Shown here one piece after another: positions 42,037 to 51,052 of a stretch of DNA of 64,000 nt. Under the pieces are notes generated by a model, which searched no databases, was not told the origin of the DNA, and saw only the letters and a program-made list of their open reading frames with translations. The stretch comes from Nostoc sp. XA010 (GTDB lineage Bacteria > Cyanobacteriota > Cyanobacteriia > Cyanobacteriales > Nostocaceae), in assembly GCF_020829625.1 (NCBI RefSeq), contig NZ_JAIVFX010000020.1, positions 1-64,000 of the forward strand, in the 5' to 3' direction. How positions within the stretch are numbered: the first letter of the stretch is position 1; each line of letters starts with the position of its first letter. The translations under genes were made by a program, and so were the position numbers.

Positions 42037-42070
42037 TTGACCTAGTGCTAGTGTGTAGTTCACACCCAGT

Positions 42071-42120
42071 CAACTGGATGAATACAGCAAAGTCTGTTTC
42101 CAGTTGGCTTTTTTCTTTTT
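42071..42120 (+). terminator. Rho-independent terminator after the VKOR gene
   Basis: CAACTGGA (42071-42078) pairs with TCCAGTTG (42099-42106). Inside, ACAG/CTGT extends the structure. The T-rich tract CTTTTTTCTTTTT follows. It lies 35 bases after the VKOR stop, the best-formed terminator in the window. Confidence 0.85.
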
Positions 42121-42225
42121 GGTAATAGATAATAGGTGTTGTCCAATATCTATTGTTGTCAACAAAAGCCTAGAAACAGCTTAGGGACAATAAAAAAATA
42201 TCCAATTATTTATTGTGGAGTGGGC

Positions 42226-42260
42226 GTCTTGCCCGCCCAGTAACCAAAGGCGGGCAAGAC
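42226..42260. repeat. Perfect 12-bp inverted repeat
   Basis: GTCTTGCCCGCC (42226-42237) and GGCGGGCAAGAC (42249-42260) are exact complements with an 11-base loop. There is no T tract. It is GC-rich in an AT-rich surrounding and looks like a short dispersed palindromic element. Confidence 0.8.
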
Positions 42261-42466
42261 TTCGGTGTGAGCGCTCAGTCAAACGCTGCCCACCGCACAA
42301 CTGAACTCACTTTCAACAATATTTATAGTTAATTTGTGCTGGTACCTACATAAGTCCCAGTTGCTGTTTGGCCAAATAATTGGTCTTAATATATGTTAAT
42401 ACATCATAAGTGCCACGATATCTTGAACAATCTTACTAAATTGAAAAACTCTTAGAAACTCTATTT

Positions 42467-42601
42467 AGGGACTTCCAGAAATTAAATTATTCAATTTTGG
42501 AGCGAAGATGATCATTACATTCTTCCTCCCCTGCTTCCCCTGCGCCCCCTGCTTCCCCTGCTCGCCAAAGCGATGGGATATTTTTTTAGTTGGAAGTCCC
42601 T
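42467..42601. repeat. Small element bounded by 11-bp inverted repeats (MITE-like)
   Basis: AGGGACTTCCA (42467-42477) and TGGAAGTCCCT (42591-42601) are perfect complements bounding 113 bases with no gene. The interior has a C-rich CCCCTGCTTCCCCTG block. Size and structure suggest a non-autonomous mobile element, but I see no clear target duplication. Confidence 0.5.
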
Positions 42602-42677
42602 TAGCTCCTCTTTGAACTATGTTAATCCAATAGTTAATAGCTATAGCAAATAGAGAATATTTCTCCCCAGTAGTGTA

Positions 42678-44882
42678 ATGGGAATCAATCAGCAGCTAGG
42701 CAAGCATTTTGTGAAGTTAATCTTTAAACTTAAACAATCGCTTGGTCGGGGACACAGAGAATTGATTACTGCCGCCAGCGTTGCAGCCTGCGTCCTGCTT
42801 TTGCACTCCATCGGATTATTACAATCTTTGGAGCTGGCAGGTTTGGATCAATTTTTTCGCTTACGTCCAAATGAACCGCCAGAACAGCGTATTACCATCG
42901 TAGCGATTGATGAAACCTATTTAAAGGAAGTAGGTTCGTGGCCGATTCCAGATGCGAATATTGCCCAGTTGTTAGAAAAATTGAACGTCTACAAGCCCCG
43001 TGCTATTGGCTTAGATATCTACCGAGATTTGCCAGTAAGACCTGGTAATCAAGAACTTCGTAATGCTTATAAGTTAATACCGAACTTGATTGGTATTCAG
43101 TTACTGGCAAATGACAAAAACGTTAATGTTTCACCTCCACTGGGGCTAAATAAGGATCAAGTGGGCTTTAACAATGTGCTATATGATGTCGATGGTAAAG
43201 TCCGTCGCAGTTTGTTGTATTGGCACGTTAATAATCAGGTACACGAAAGTTTTGCTCTGAAGTTGGCTTTATTGTATTTAAAGTCAGAAAATATTACTCC
43301 TACTAAAGCAAAAAACAACCCTGAGTATTTGCAATTGGGTAAGGCAGTATTTACTCGTTTTCAGGGTAATGATGGTGCCTATGTGGGATCTGATGCTAGA
43401 GGCTACCAAATTTTGACTAATTTTCCCAAACCTAAATGTCAAAGTTCATCTGGAGAATTTTGTAATTTTCGCCAGGTATCGATAAGAGATGTACTGGCAG
43501 ATAAAGTCCAAGAAAACTTCATCAAAGATCGGATTATACTTATTGGCTCCACTGCACCCAGCCTCCAGGATTTTGTATTTATTCCCTACTCGAGCAGTCT
43601 AATGGGTACGGCAAAGCCTGTACCTGGTATTCAACTGCAAGCTTATTTTATTAGTGAGTTAATCTCAGCTGCTCTGCAAGGACGACCCTTACTCAAGGTC
43701 TGGCCTGACTTATTGGAAGACTTGTGGATTTTTATTTGGTCTTATCTGGGAACTGTGACGACATGGCGCATACGACACGCAACTAAGAGCTTTTTTAGCA
43801 TCCTAGTTTCTTGCTTGGTATTGACCCTGAGTGCGTACCTTGCTTTCTTGTACGGTTGGTGGATACCGCTAATTCCCTCACTGTTAAGCTTTGGCAGTTC
43901 AGCTATTTGGATGACTAGTCATATTGCTCATATCCAGGAAGAGGGGAAACGTTCTAAAGAATTTTTGCATCACGTAATCAACACGATTCCCGATCCAATT
44001 TTTGTGAAAAATGAACAACATCAGTGGATTGTTTTAAATGAAGCGTATTGTCGATTTATCGGTTATCCGAATAAGTTCTTAATCGAAAAGTCAGACTATG
44101 ACTTTTTCCCTAAACATGAAGCCGATGTGTTTCGACAACAGGATGATCTTGTGTTCAGGACTCAAAAACCCCAGGAACATGAAGAACAATTTACCAATGC
44201 AGATGGTCAGACTCATCAAATTGCCACTAAGCGATCGCTCCATAAAGACTCAGCTGGCAATTTCTTTTTAGTTGGGGTCATCCGAGATATTACTCAGCGC
44301 AAGCTCATGGAAGAACAGCTAAAACTTACTGCTGCTGAACTATCTCGCTCTAACAAGGAACTAAAACTCAAAGCAGACCACTTGCGTCAGCTAGCTTATC
44401 ACGACCCGCTCACAGGTCTATCTAATCGCAAATTTTTTGCCGAACAACTTTGCGAATCGTTATATTGGGCGCAACACAACAATTTGGTGTTAGGGCTGCT
44501 GTTTATTGATTTAGATGGCTTTAAGCAAATCAATGATACTCTGGGGCACGAGGCGGGCGATCGCTTGCTAATGACTATCGCGGGCCGACTCAGCAACTCT
44601 TTACGTGCTACTGATACAGTTTCTCGTTTGGGTGGCGATGAATTTACTGTGATTTTACGCGCAATTCCTAATGTTCAAATAGCTGCTAAAATCGCCGCAA
44701 AAATTTTAACTAGTATTAGCAAGCCAGTTGTCTTAGACGGCTATGCAATCCGAGTCTCTGCCAGTATTGGTATTAGTGTTTATCCATACAACAGTCAAGA
44801 TAGTGAAACTTTAATGAAACAAGCAGATGCAGCAATGTATCGTGCCAAGCACCAAGGTAAAAATCGCTACGAATTTGCTTAA
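42678..44882 (+). CDS. CHASE2-PAS-GGDEF diguanylate cyclase
   Basis: A 734-residue membrane sensor that should make cyclic di-GMP. After a first helix (about 32-50) comes an extracytoplasmic CHASE2 domain (about 55-340; GLDQFFRLRPNEPP, VAIDETYLKEVGSWPI). Three helices follow (about 345-415), then a PAS domain (about 430-545, IPDPIFVKNEQHQWIVLNE) and a GGDEF domain (about 570-734). The active site SRLGGDEF is intact, and RATD five residues before it is the inhibitory I-site, so product feedback is likely. The signal sensed by CHASE2 is unknown. Confidence 0.94.
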   Translation: MGINQQLGKHFVKLIFKLKQSLGRGHRELITAASVAACVLLLHSIGLLQSLELAGLDQFFRLRPNEPPEQRITIVAIDETYLKEVGSWPIPDANIAQLLEKLNVYKPRAIGLDIYRDLPVRPGNQELRNAYKLIPNLIGIQLLANDKNVNVSPPLGLNKDQVGFNNVLYDVDGKVRRSLLYWHVNNQVHESFALKLALLYLKSENITPTKAKNNPEYLQLGKAVFTRFQGNDGAYVGSDARGYQILTNFPKPKCQSSSGEFCNFRQVSIRDVLADKVQENFIKDRIILIGSTAPSLQDFVFIPYSSSLMGTAKPVPGIQLQAYFISELISAALQGRPLLKVWPDLLEDLWIFIWSYLGTVTTWRIRHATKSFFSILVSCLVLTLSAYLAFLYGWWIPLIPSLLSFGSSAIWMTSHIAHIQEEGKRSKEFLHHVINTIPDPIFVKNEQHQWIVLNEAYCRFIGYPNKFLIEKSDYDFFPKHEADVFRQQDDLVFRTQKPQEHEEQFTNADGQTHQIATKRSLHKDSAGNFFLVGVIRDITQRKLMEEQLKLTAAELSRSNKELKLKADHLRQLAYHDPLTGLSNRKFFAEQLCESLYWAQHNNLVLGLLFIDLDGFKQINDTLGHEAGDRLLMTIAGRLSNSLRATDTVSRLGGDEFTVILRAIPNVQIAAKIAAKILTSISKPVVLDGYAIRVSASIGISVYPYNSQDSETLMKQADAAMYRAKHQGKNRYEFA

Positions 44883-45634
44883 TTAGTCAATAGTCAAGTC
44901 TCCAGCTTTTTTTCCTTTTAGTCACAATTTTTACCTTGAAATTAGGAATGGCAAGTGGAGATACGTCTAAAGGACTATCTTGAAAAAGTATGGTGTACAT
45001 TCTGCGAAGTGGTTTTTTCGGCAAGATAAAGGCTCGGTAAGGTTTTTTACCTGAAGACTCAACCTAAGAATATAGGTGAGAAAGGGATTAATTATCATAG
45101 GTAATTAGCCAATTAATTAATTTCGTAAATATTTCTACTGATATAAAATATACTGTACTTACTCGGTTTATTACGATATTTTATAGTTCATAGTTTTGAA
45201 AATCCTTATATTACAGTAATTGCGTTACACTAGCTTTATATATCTTTACTATGATTAAGTTTTAAATATACACTTTACTAAGTAATACTGAAGATATTTT
45301 GGAAGTTTCAGCTAATAAACACAGTGTTTATACGTGTAAATATTAAAATATTATCAATATATCCTGTTTTAGACAAAAAGCTTACACCATATTATCGACA
45401 TATCTAACTTTTGACTGATGTGAAAATGACACATTAAGAATATTACTTAAGTAGATAAACTATTTTATAACAGCAGATAAAGCTTAATTTACAAGCGTTG
45501 CTCATAATTACTTGTATACCGCTAAGAATAATTGAATTAATTTAATAAAGTTATTTTTTCACAAAAACCAGTAGATATACGGTAGAAAATAAAAAACACT
45601 TTTCAAGTAAAAAATAGTAAATTTACTGACAGCT
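44883..45634. other. AT-rich intergenic region, nothing coding seen
   Basis: The 752 bases between the cyclase and the secreted peptide are strongly AT-rich with many stops in all frames. No tRNA, clear terminator or strong promoter is visible. It may hold a long leader of the peptide gene. Confidence 0.5.
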
Positions 45635-45871
45635 ATGAAGACTAACTCCCGAATCAAAAAGTTTATGATATTGTGTATAGGTGCTTACATCCTAATACCG
45701 AAAATTGCAGCCTTTACAGGTATGTTCAGTACTGCAAGCGCTAATGCTTTTGGCGCTAGTAGCAGTAACACCTTAATTGCCCGCAAAGTCAATTCTGAAA
45801 ATTTAAAAGACACATATATCCCACCGAATTATGGTGGTCCCGACAGTCAGCATGGTAGCGGCACCCGCTAA
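45635..45871 (+). CDS. Small secreted peptide with conserved C-terminal GSGTR motif
   Basis: A 78-residue precursor. Residues 1-37 are a signal peptide with a basic start (MKTNSRIKK), a hydrophobic core and an Ala-rich cleavage site (TASANAFGA). The mature part ends YIPPNYGGPDSQHGSGTR. A PPN-x-GGP-x3-x-GSGTR ending is one I recognise from many small secreted cyanobacterial proteins (often DUF928-linked), function unknown. The gene is isolated behind 750 bases of AT-rich DNA. Confidence 0.72.
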   Translation: MKTNSRIKKFMILCIGAYILIPKIAAFTGMFSTASANAFGASSSNTLIARKVNSENLKDTYIPPNYGGPDSQHGSGTR

Positions 45872-46067
45872 TAGGAATTTTGGATTTTAGATTGACCCCA
45901 TGCGTGAAGGCATTGTCATTAAGTTATAGGCTAAGAGCTACTGTCCACTCAAGTGGACTGCAATTTATTCTTTCACCAGCTACCTAAGAGCCTCACCTGT
46001 CCAAGCGCTACGACTACAGGAAAAGGGATTAGAAGGCTTTACTAGAAGCTTGTTCGGGAAACTTTAA

Positions 46068-47744
46068 TTAAGATAATAGTGGAGATTTCCACCAATGATC
46101 TGTTTGTACAAGTGCGTGAACTTGCCAATTCGGGTCTGGTCGAGGATAATCTAAACGGTAGTGTCCACCTCGGCTTTCGGTTCTAAAAGCAGCACTTTTA
46201 AGAATTAAATCAGCTACATCTAATAAATTGCGGGTTTCTGCCCAAAGTCTCAATTGCCGTTCAACATCTGGGATGTCAAAACTAGCTGGTTCTGCGGGAC
46301 GTAAAGCAAGCAAGAATTGACTTAAAGGCAGGATAGCGAAATCTTGCTGCCAAGATTCAATTGTAGCGATCGCAATTTCTAACTTTGATTGCTCCCGACA
46401 AATACCAGCACTTTCCCACACTAAACGTGGTAACTTCTCCCTGAGTGCTTCTAGCTGTGCTTGCTGCATGTGCCACTCACTAGCATCAGCACTAAATTTC
46501 TGTAATGGTAGTACTGGTATTTCTGACGGCAGCCCAATATTTTCTAACTCAATTTTGCCCATCTGCGCCCCAAACACAATACATTCCAGCAGGGAATTAC
46601 TGGCAAGGCGGTTTGCCCCATGCACACCGGTACTAGCGGTTTCACCCACCGCGTACAAACCGGGAATATTTGTACGATTCATCAAATCCGCGACAATGCC
46701 ACCCATCCAGTAATGGGCAGCAGGGGCCACAGGAATTGGCTCATGGAAGACATCAACTCCCCAATGCTGACAAACTTTGATGATGTTGGGAAAGCGGTGA
46801 CGAATCTTGTCGGCAGGGATGGGGCGCATATCTAACCACACATGGGCAGTAGCTAAATCAACGGCAGTACGTTGTAAATGGCTGAAAATTGCTCTACTGA
46901 CTACATCTCTGGGTGCGAGTTCACCCTCAGGGTGGTAGTCAAAGGCAAAACGCCGCCCTTCGTTATCGACAAGGTGTGCGCCCTCGCCGCGTACAGCTTC
47001 GCTAATGAGAAAGTGATCGGCACCAGGTTTAGTTAGAGCCGTGGGATGAAATTGTACAAATTCCAAATCTCGGAGGATAGCCCCAGCCCGATATGCGATC
47101 GCTACTCCATCACCCGTACTTACAGCCGGGTTAGTAGTTTGGGCAAATACCTGACCGCCACCACCTGTTGCCAATACTACAGCACCAGCTTTTACCCATG
47201 TGATTTTTCCTTGATAAAACAGGCTGATTCCTTGACAGCGACCAGTTTCGGGTTCAATCCACAAACTCAAAGCTAAAGCTTGCTGAATGACTTGAATATT
47301 TTGGCGACGTAATACTTGCGCCGCGAGGGTGGTGGTAACTTCCCTCCCTGTGGTGTCTGCGGCATGAAGAACGCGGTTGCGAGAATGGGCAGCTTCTAAA
47401 GTTAAAGCTAAGGCTTGACCATGACGGTCAAAAGCAACTCCCAAGTTAACTAGAGATTGAATGCAGTTAGGCGCAAGTTGGGCGAGAAATTCTACAGCAG
47501 TGCGATCGCATAAACCTGCACCAGCCCGGATCGTATCTTCAATGTGTAGCGTGGGAGAATCTTCCGGGGCAACTGCTGCGGCAATACCGCCTTGCGCCCA
47601 ATCACTGGCGGATAAAGCAACAGTTTCTTTGGTAATCAAGCCGACTCGCAAGGAATTTGGTAGACACAGCGCTGTGTATAGTCCAGCAGCACCAGCGCCC
47701 ACTACTAAGACATCAAATTGGCTAGGAATATCTATCTGAGACAA
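46068..47744 (-). CDS. nadB: L-aspartate oxidase
   Basis: A 558-residue FAD enzyme making iminoaspartate for NAD synthesis. The FAD site is VLVVGAGAAGLYTAL near residue 12. ASDWAQGGIAAAV, VGETASTGVHGANRLASNSL and the fumarate-reductase-type SEAVRGEGAHLVD are typical. GRHYRLDYPRPDPNW-like sequence at the C-terminus (RGGHYRLDYPR) separates NadB from SdhA. The start is TTG at 47744; no ATG precedes the FAD motif. The reaction is O2- or fumarate-dependent in the cytoplasm, with NadA as the next enzyme (not in the window). Confidence 0.95.
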   Translation of the reverse strand: MSQIDIPSQFDVLVVGAGAAGLYTALCLPNSLRVGLITKETVALSASDWAQGGIAAAVAPEDSPTLHIEDTIRAGAGLCDRTAVEFLAQLAPNCIQSLVNLGVAFDRHGQALALTLEAAHSRNRVLHAADTTGREVTTTLAAQVLRRQNIQVIQQALALSLWIEPETGRCQGISLFYQGKITWVKAGAVVLATGGGGQVFAQTTNPAVSTGDGVAIAYRAGAILRDLEFVQFHPTALTKPGADHFLISEAVRGEGAHLVDNEGRRFAFDYHPEGELAPRDVVSRAIFSHLQRTAVDLATAHVWLDMRPIPADKIRHRFPNIIKVCQHWGVDVFHEPIPVAPAAHYWMGGIVADLMNRTNIPGLYAVGETASTGVHGANRLASNSLLECIVFGAQMGKIELENIGLPSEIPVLPLQKFSADASEWHMQQAQLEALREKLPRLVWESAGICREQSKLEIAIATIESWQQDFAILPLSQFLLALRPAEPASFDIPDVERQLRLWAETRNLLDVADLILKSAAFRTESRGGHYRLDYPRPDPNWQVHALVQTDHWWKSPLLS

Positions 47745-47756
47745 GGTAATGGGGGG

Positions 47757-47887
47757 AGTTAGAAGTGAGGAGTTAGAAGTGAGGAGTTAGAAATGAGAAG
47801 TTAGAAGTGAGAAGTGAGGAGTTAGAAGTCATAACTCATAACTCTTAACTCCTAACTCCTAACTCTTAACTCCTAACTCTTAACTCA
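47757..47887. repeat. TTAGGAGT-type palindromic repeat block
   Basis: Alternating GAGTTAGAAGTGAG words (47757-47830) face CTTAACTCCTAACTCCTAACTC (47841-47885), the largest block of this family in the window. It fills the space between nadB and psbU and could fold into a long imperfect hairpin on either strand. Confidence 0.8.
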
Positions 47888-47952
47888 TATCATGTCCCAC
47901 TCTCTAGAATTAGGAGTGGGCTGCTATTTGCTACATTAGCTGCAACGTGCAG

Positions 47953-48381
47953 TTATCTGTAGATGCCGTTGTTAAAGCGATCGTCTCCCTCGTTAAAGGC
48001 AGGTTCTAGTTCTGTCACGGTGAACTTATCCAAGTTGGCTTGCAGGGTTTGTTTCTGGCGATCGCTCAATCCTGGAAGATCCAATACATCCTCTACATTT
48101 TTGTAGGGAGCATTTGTGATGATTTTCTTAGCCAAGGTGGGATAAAGCCCTGGATACTGTTGAAAAGCTCGGACGTTGGTATTATTCAAATCAATTTTTT
48201 TACCAAATTCCGTTCCTAGCTTCGCATCTGCCCGATTCTGCCGCTCAATTGCCAGAATTGGGACTTGAGGAAATGCAAAACTGTTGAAACTAGCAGCTTG
48301 GGCTATCTGAGTTGTTCCCAGCCATCCCCAACAACTAAGTAACAAGCTAAACACTGTTAATAAACGCGCCAATCCTTTCAC
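47953..48381 (-). CDS. psbU: Photosystem II 12 kDa extrinsic protein
   Basis: A 142-residue precursor of PsbU, which stabilises the oxygen-evolving cluster on the lumenal side. Residues 1-29 are a Sec signal peptide ending AQAASF. The mature part has DLNNTNVRAFQQYPGLYPTL and a helix-hairpin-helix-like AKKIITNAPYKNVEDVLDLPGL, as in known PsbU. The start is GTG at 48381, with AGAGG about 12 bases before it. PsbU is present in cyanobacteria and red algae but absent from green plants. Confidence 0.95.
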   Translation of the reverse strand: MKGLARLLTVFSLLLSCWGWLGTTQIAQAASFNSFAFPQVPILAIERQNRADAKLGTEFGKKIDLNNTNVRAFQQYPGLYPTLAKKIITNAPYKNVEDVLDLPGLSDRQKQTLQANLDKFTVTELEPAFNEGDDRFNNGIYR

Positions 48382-48893
48382 GATTTTCTACCTCTTTCCA
48401 TCAAACAGAAATAAAAGTTTTAAGCTAACAGAAGTCATGAGTCATTAGTCATGAGTCATCAGTCATAGCGCCAAGGACAAAGGACAAAGGACAAAGGACA
48501 AAACCTGATAGCTTAATCAACACAGCAGCCATCAGAAACTAATATACAGCGTATTAATATCCACAATATTTGCCGTTACTGGGTTTGACTGTACTTTTGC
48601 AAAAAAATTTTACCGTGGTAACACTACCTGCATAGCTGCAATACGGTTCCATCCATGATCCTGAGCATTCCCAACTAGACGAAATCTTTTCAGGGTGGCT
48701 GATTCTAGCTCCCAACCATAGATGAAATAGTTCGATACCTCATACCGAAAGCCCTAGCAGGATGAGTTGATAGTGATGAACTGTTATGTAATATTTCTTA
48801 ACCTATTAATCATCTACAGCATCATTTTTGATGTGCTGTAGACTGGGCTGGAAAAAGTTTCGGTTTTGATATTACACAATTTTTTAATATTTT
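48382..48893. other. Intergenic region upstream of psbU
   Basis: The 512 bases presumably include the psbU promoter. Low-complexity words GTCATGAGTCAT (48433-48466) and four exact GGACAAA heptamers (48475-48502) lie within 120 bases of the start. The rest is AT-rich without a gene. Confidence 0.55.
48475..48502. repeat. Four tandem GGACAAA heptamers
   Basis: Exact (GGACAAA)x4, a short tandemly repeated repetitive sequence of the type described in heterocystous cyanobacteria. Copy number is expected to vary among strains. Confidence 0.9.
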
Positions 48894-49673
48894 TTAGGCT
48901 GCGATCGCAGCTAACAAAAATAGGCTGTCTACCAAAATCGTGCTTAAAACTGCACCACTAAAGGCATACCAGTGTCTTTGCTTTAGACCTAAAGGTAAAA
49001 TTCCGACTGTCAACAGGACTAAGGCGAGAAATATGGCCCAATTTTGTCCCCAAGGCGCTTGTACTTGCATCAGGGCATTTTGTAATATTTGCGGTGCTAA
49101 ATCTGCATCTACTCTCATAATTTGCCGCCAATAGGGCATCAAGTCTGCTATATAGAAATATACGTCGGTTAAGACTGTACCTAGTAAAGAACCTAAATAA
49201 AACCAGTTACCCACCTTGCCCCAATTCTTCGCCAAACACCAGCAAGCAAAGGGTAATCCTATAAACTCTATTGGCAGATGCCATGCAGGTTCCCAACGTA
49301 ACCAGCCCCAGTAAATCGCTCCTGCTAACCAACTCCAGCTAAACCCTAAGAGTAAATCTCCCCATACATAAGTTGCAGGACGTGACATTAAAGTAAAACT
49401 TAGCCACACCCAAAATGCTGTCAGCGCTAAACTTAGACTTGGTAGCGATCGCACTATTGGCGCTTCTACAAATACTGGTACTGTTACCAAAAACACCGCC
49501 GCCGCAAACACTAACCAAGTTTGTCGACCAGAAATAGATAAAGGAAGAGAGGGAGAAAGGGAGAGTGTAGATTCCAATTCCCTGATACCCTTGTGCCCAG
49601 TAACAGTTAGATCTAACTCTGTATCAATAGAAGGGGTAGAAGCAGTGTAGGAGGACAGTGTATTATTAATCAA
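48894..49673 (-). CDS. DUF3120-type membrane protein
   Basis: A 259-residue protein with about six hydrophobic helices beginning near residue 52 (TWLVFAAAVFLVTVPVFVEA). YVWGDLLLGFSWSWLAGAIY and LTDVYFYIADLMPYWR match my memory of DUF3120, a family limited to cyanobacteria. The first 50 residues are a polar, Ser/Thr-rich tail that may be partly untranslated, since the start is a TTG with no good ribosome site. Function unknown. Confidence 0.75.
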   Translation of the reverse strand: MINNTLSSYTASTPSIDTELDLTVTGHKGIRELESTLSLSPSLPLSISGRQTWLVFAAAVFLVTVPVFVEAPIVRSLPSLSLALTAFWVWLSFTLMSRPATYVWGDLLLGFSWSWLAGAIYWGWLRWEPAWHLPIEFIGLPFACWCLAKNWGKVGNWFYLGSLLGTVLTDVYFYIADLMPYWRQIMRVDADLAPQILQNALMQVQAPWGQNWAIFLALVLLTVGILPLGLKQRHWYAFSGAVLSTILVDSLFLLAAIAA

Positions 49674-50130
49674 CGTTTTTAATATTTGTTACTAAACTTT
49701 ATTTTATTTAAGATATCACATTTTTAAATCCCCCCCTGGGGGATTGCCTGTGGCATTGTAATTATACTGAAATTCCGGGGAGCGCAGCCGCAAACCAGAC
49801 AAAACATTCTGTACCAGACTAATTCACTCAAGTTGCCTTATTTACAGAACTCCTCTGTAGTTCGCATTTACAAAGAACTACAGAGAGATGGAAGGTAAAT
49901 GTAACGGGTAAAAAGTCAATGACATCAGTCCGCTAAATATTAAAGTTTGATGAATTGCCAAAATTTCGTTGACTTATTGAAGTGGGTGTAAGAACATGGC
50001 CAGCGTCTTGGATGGTGTTATTGATTTGGTAAAGCGGAATTTTCTATAATATTGGGTGCAGCGAAAAGTATATAAATTAACATCATCAGCTAAGTAATAA
50101 TTGTTTACAATAGGAAAAAGGTATTAATTG
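49674..50130. other. Divergent intergenic region before uppP
   Basis: A CCCCCCTGGGGGATTGCC palindrome lies near 49731-49748. The rest is mixed AT-rich sequence. AGGAAAAAGG at about 50110-50120 is the uppP ribosome site. No other gene is seen in these 457 bases. Confidence 0.55.
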
Positions 50131-50955
50131 ATGGAGTTTATTCAAGCTTTTATTTTGGGTATTGTTCAAGGTATTACAGAGTTTTTACCAATCAGCAGCA
50201 CTGCACATCTTCTGATTGTTACCAAAGTATTTGGTTGGAAAGAACTAGGTTCTAAAGATTTTGTCGATGCAATTCAATTTGGCAGCGTTATAGCAATTGT
50301 GGGCTATTTTTGGTCGCTGATTTCTAATATTGTCAAAGGTGGAATTGAAGCAGTAAAAGACAAAGACTGGCAACGTGAAGAGTGGAAAATTCTTGTCGGT
50401 ATTGTAGTAGGAACAATGCCTGCCTTAATTTTCGGCTTTCTTTTGAAAGACGTTCTACCGGAGAGCGCATTAATTATTGCCATCATGTCAATCATTATGG
50501 CACTTTTATTAGCTTTGGCAGAAAAAATTGGCACTCGCAAGCGAGATTTTAATTCATTGCAGATTCGAGATGGTATTTTAGTTGGATTAGGACAAACACT
50601 TGCTTTAATTCCGGGTGTTTCTCGTTCTGGCTCAACGTTGACAACTGCCTTATTTTTAGGATTAGAACGTGATACAGCAGCGAAGTTCTCCTTTTTGTTA
50701 GGGTTTCCAACTCTTACCATTGCAACGCTGTATAAAAGTCTGAAAATCTTCAAGTTATTTGAAGCCCAACAGTTGCCAGATAACATTGTTGGACTATTAA
50801 TTGTAGGGATTATTTCAACCTTGATTTTTTCCTACCTATCAATTGCATTCTTAATCAAGTATTTAGCAACCAAAAACACTTTAGTTTTCGTTTGGTATAG
50901 ATTAGCATTCGGCAGCGCTATTTTAGCCGCGATCGCAGCAGGTTGGAAAGGATAA
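50131..50955 (+). CDS. uppP: Undecaprenyl-diphosphatase
   Basis: A 274-residue membrane phosphatase (BacA/UppP) that recycles the C55 lipid carrier used for peptidoglycan and for lipid-linked polysaccharide. The motifs GITEFLPISSTAHL (about 15-28) and PGVSRSGSTLTTALFLGL (near 165) contain the catalytic Glu, Ser and Arg residues. About eight helices are visible. ATG 50131 with AGGAAAAAGG upstream is chosen over the adjoining TTG. It should support the Wzm/Wzt glycan pathway as well as the cell wall. Confidence 0.95.
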   Translation: MEFIQAFILGIVQGITEFLPISSTAHLLIVTKVFGWKELGSKDFVDAIQFGSVIAIVGYFWSLISNIVKGGIEAVKDKDWQREEWKILVGIVVGTMPALIFGFLLKDVLPESALIIAIMSIIMALLLALAEKIGTRKRDFNSLQIRDGILVGLGQTLALIPGVSRSGSTLTTALFLGLERDTAAKFSFLLGFPTLTIATLYKSLKIFKLFEAQQLPDNIVGLLIVGIISTLIFSYLSIAFLIKYLATKNTLVFVWYRLAFGSAILAAIAAGWKG

Positions 50956-51052
50956 TTCATAATAGTCGTTAGTCACTGGTCATTAGTCATTAGTTCAAAG
51001 CAAATGACTAATGTCCCATGTCCAATACCCAATGCTCAATGCCCTCTCCCCA

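Noticed and set aside
51011..51052. Upstream ATG extending the TIGR03279 protein by 14 residues
   Set aside because: These codons are made of the CCCATGTCCAATACCCAATG intergenic repeat and are unlike the family N-terminus, which starts at ATG 51053.
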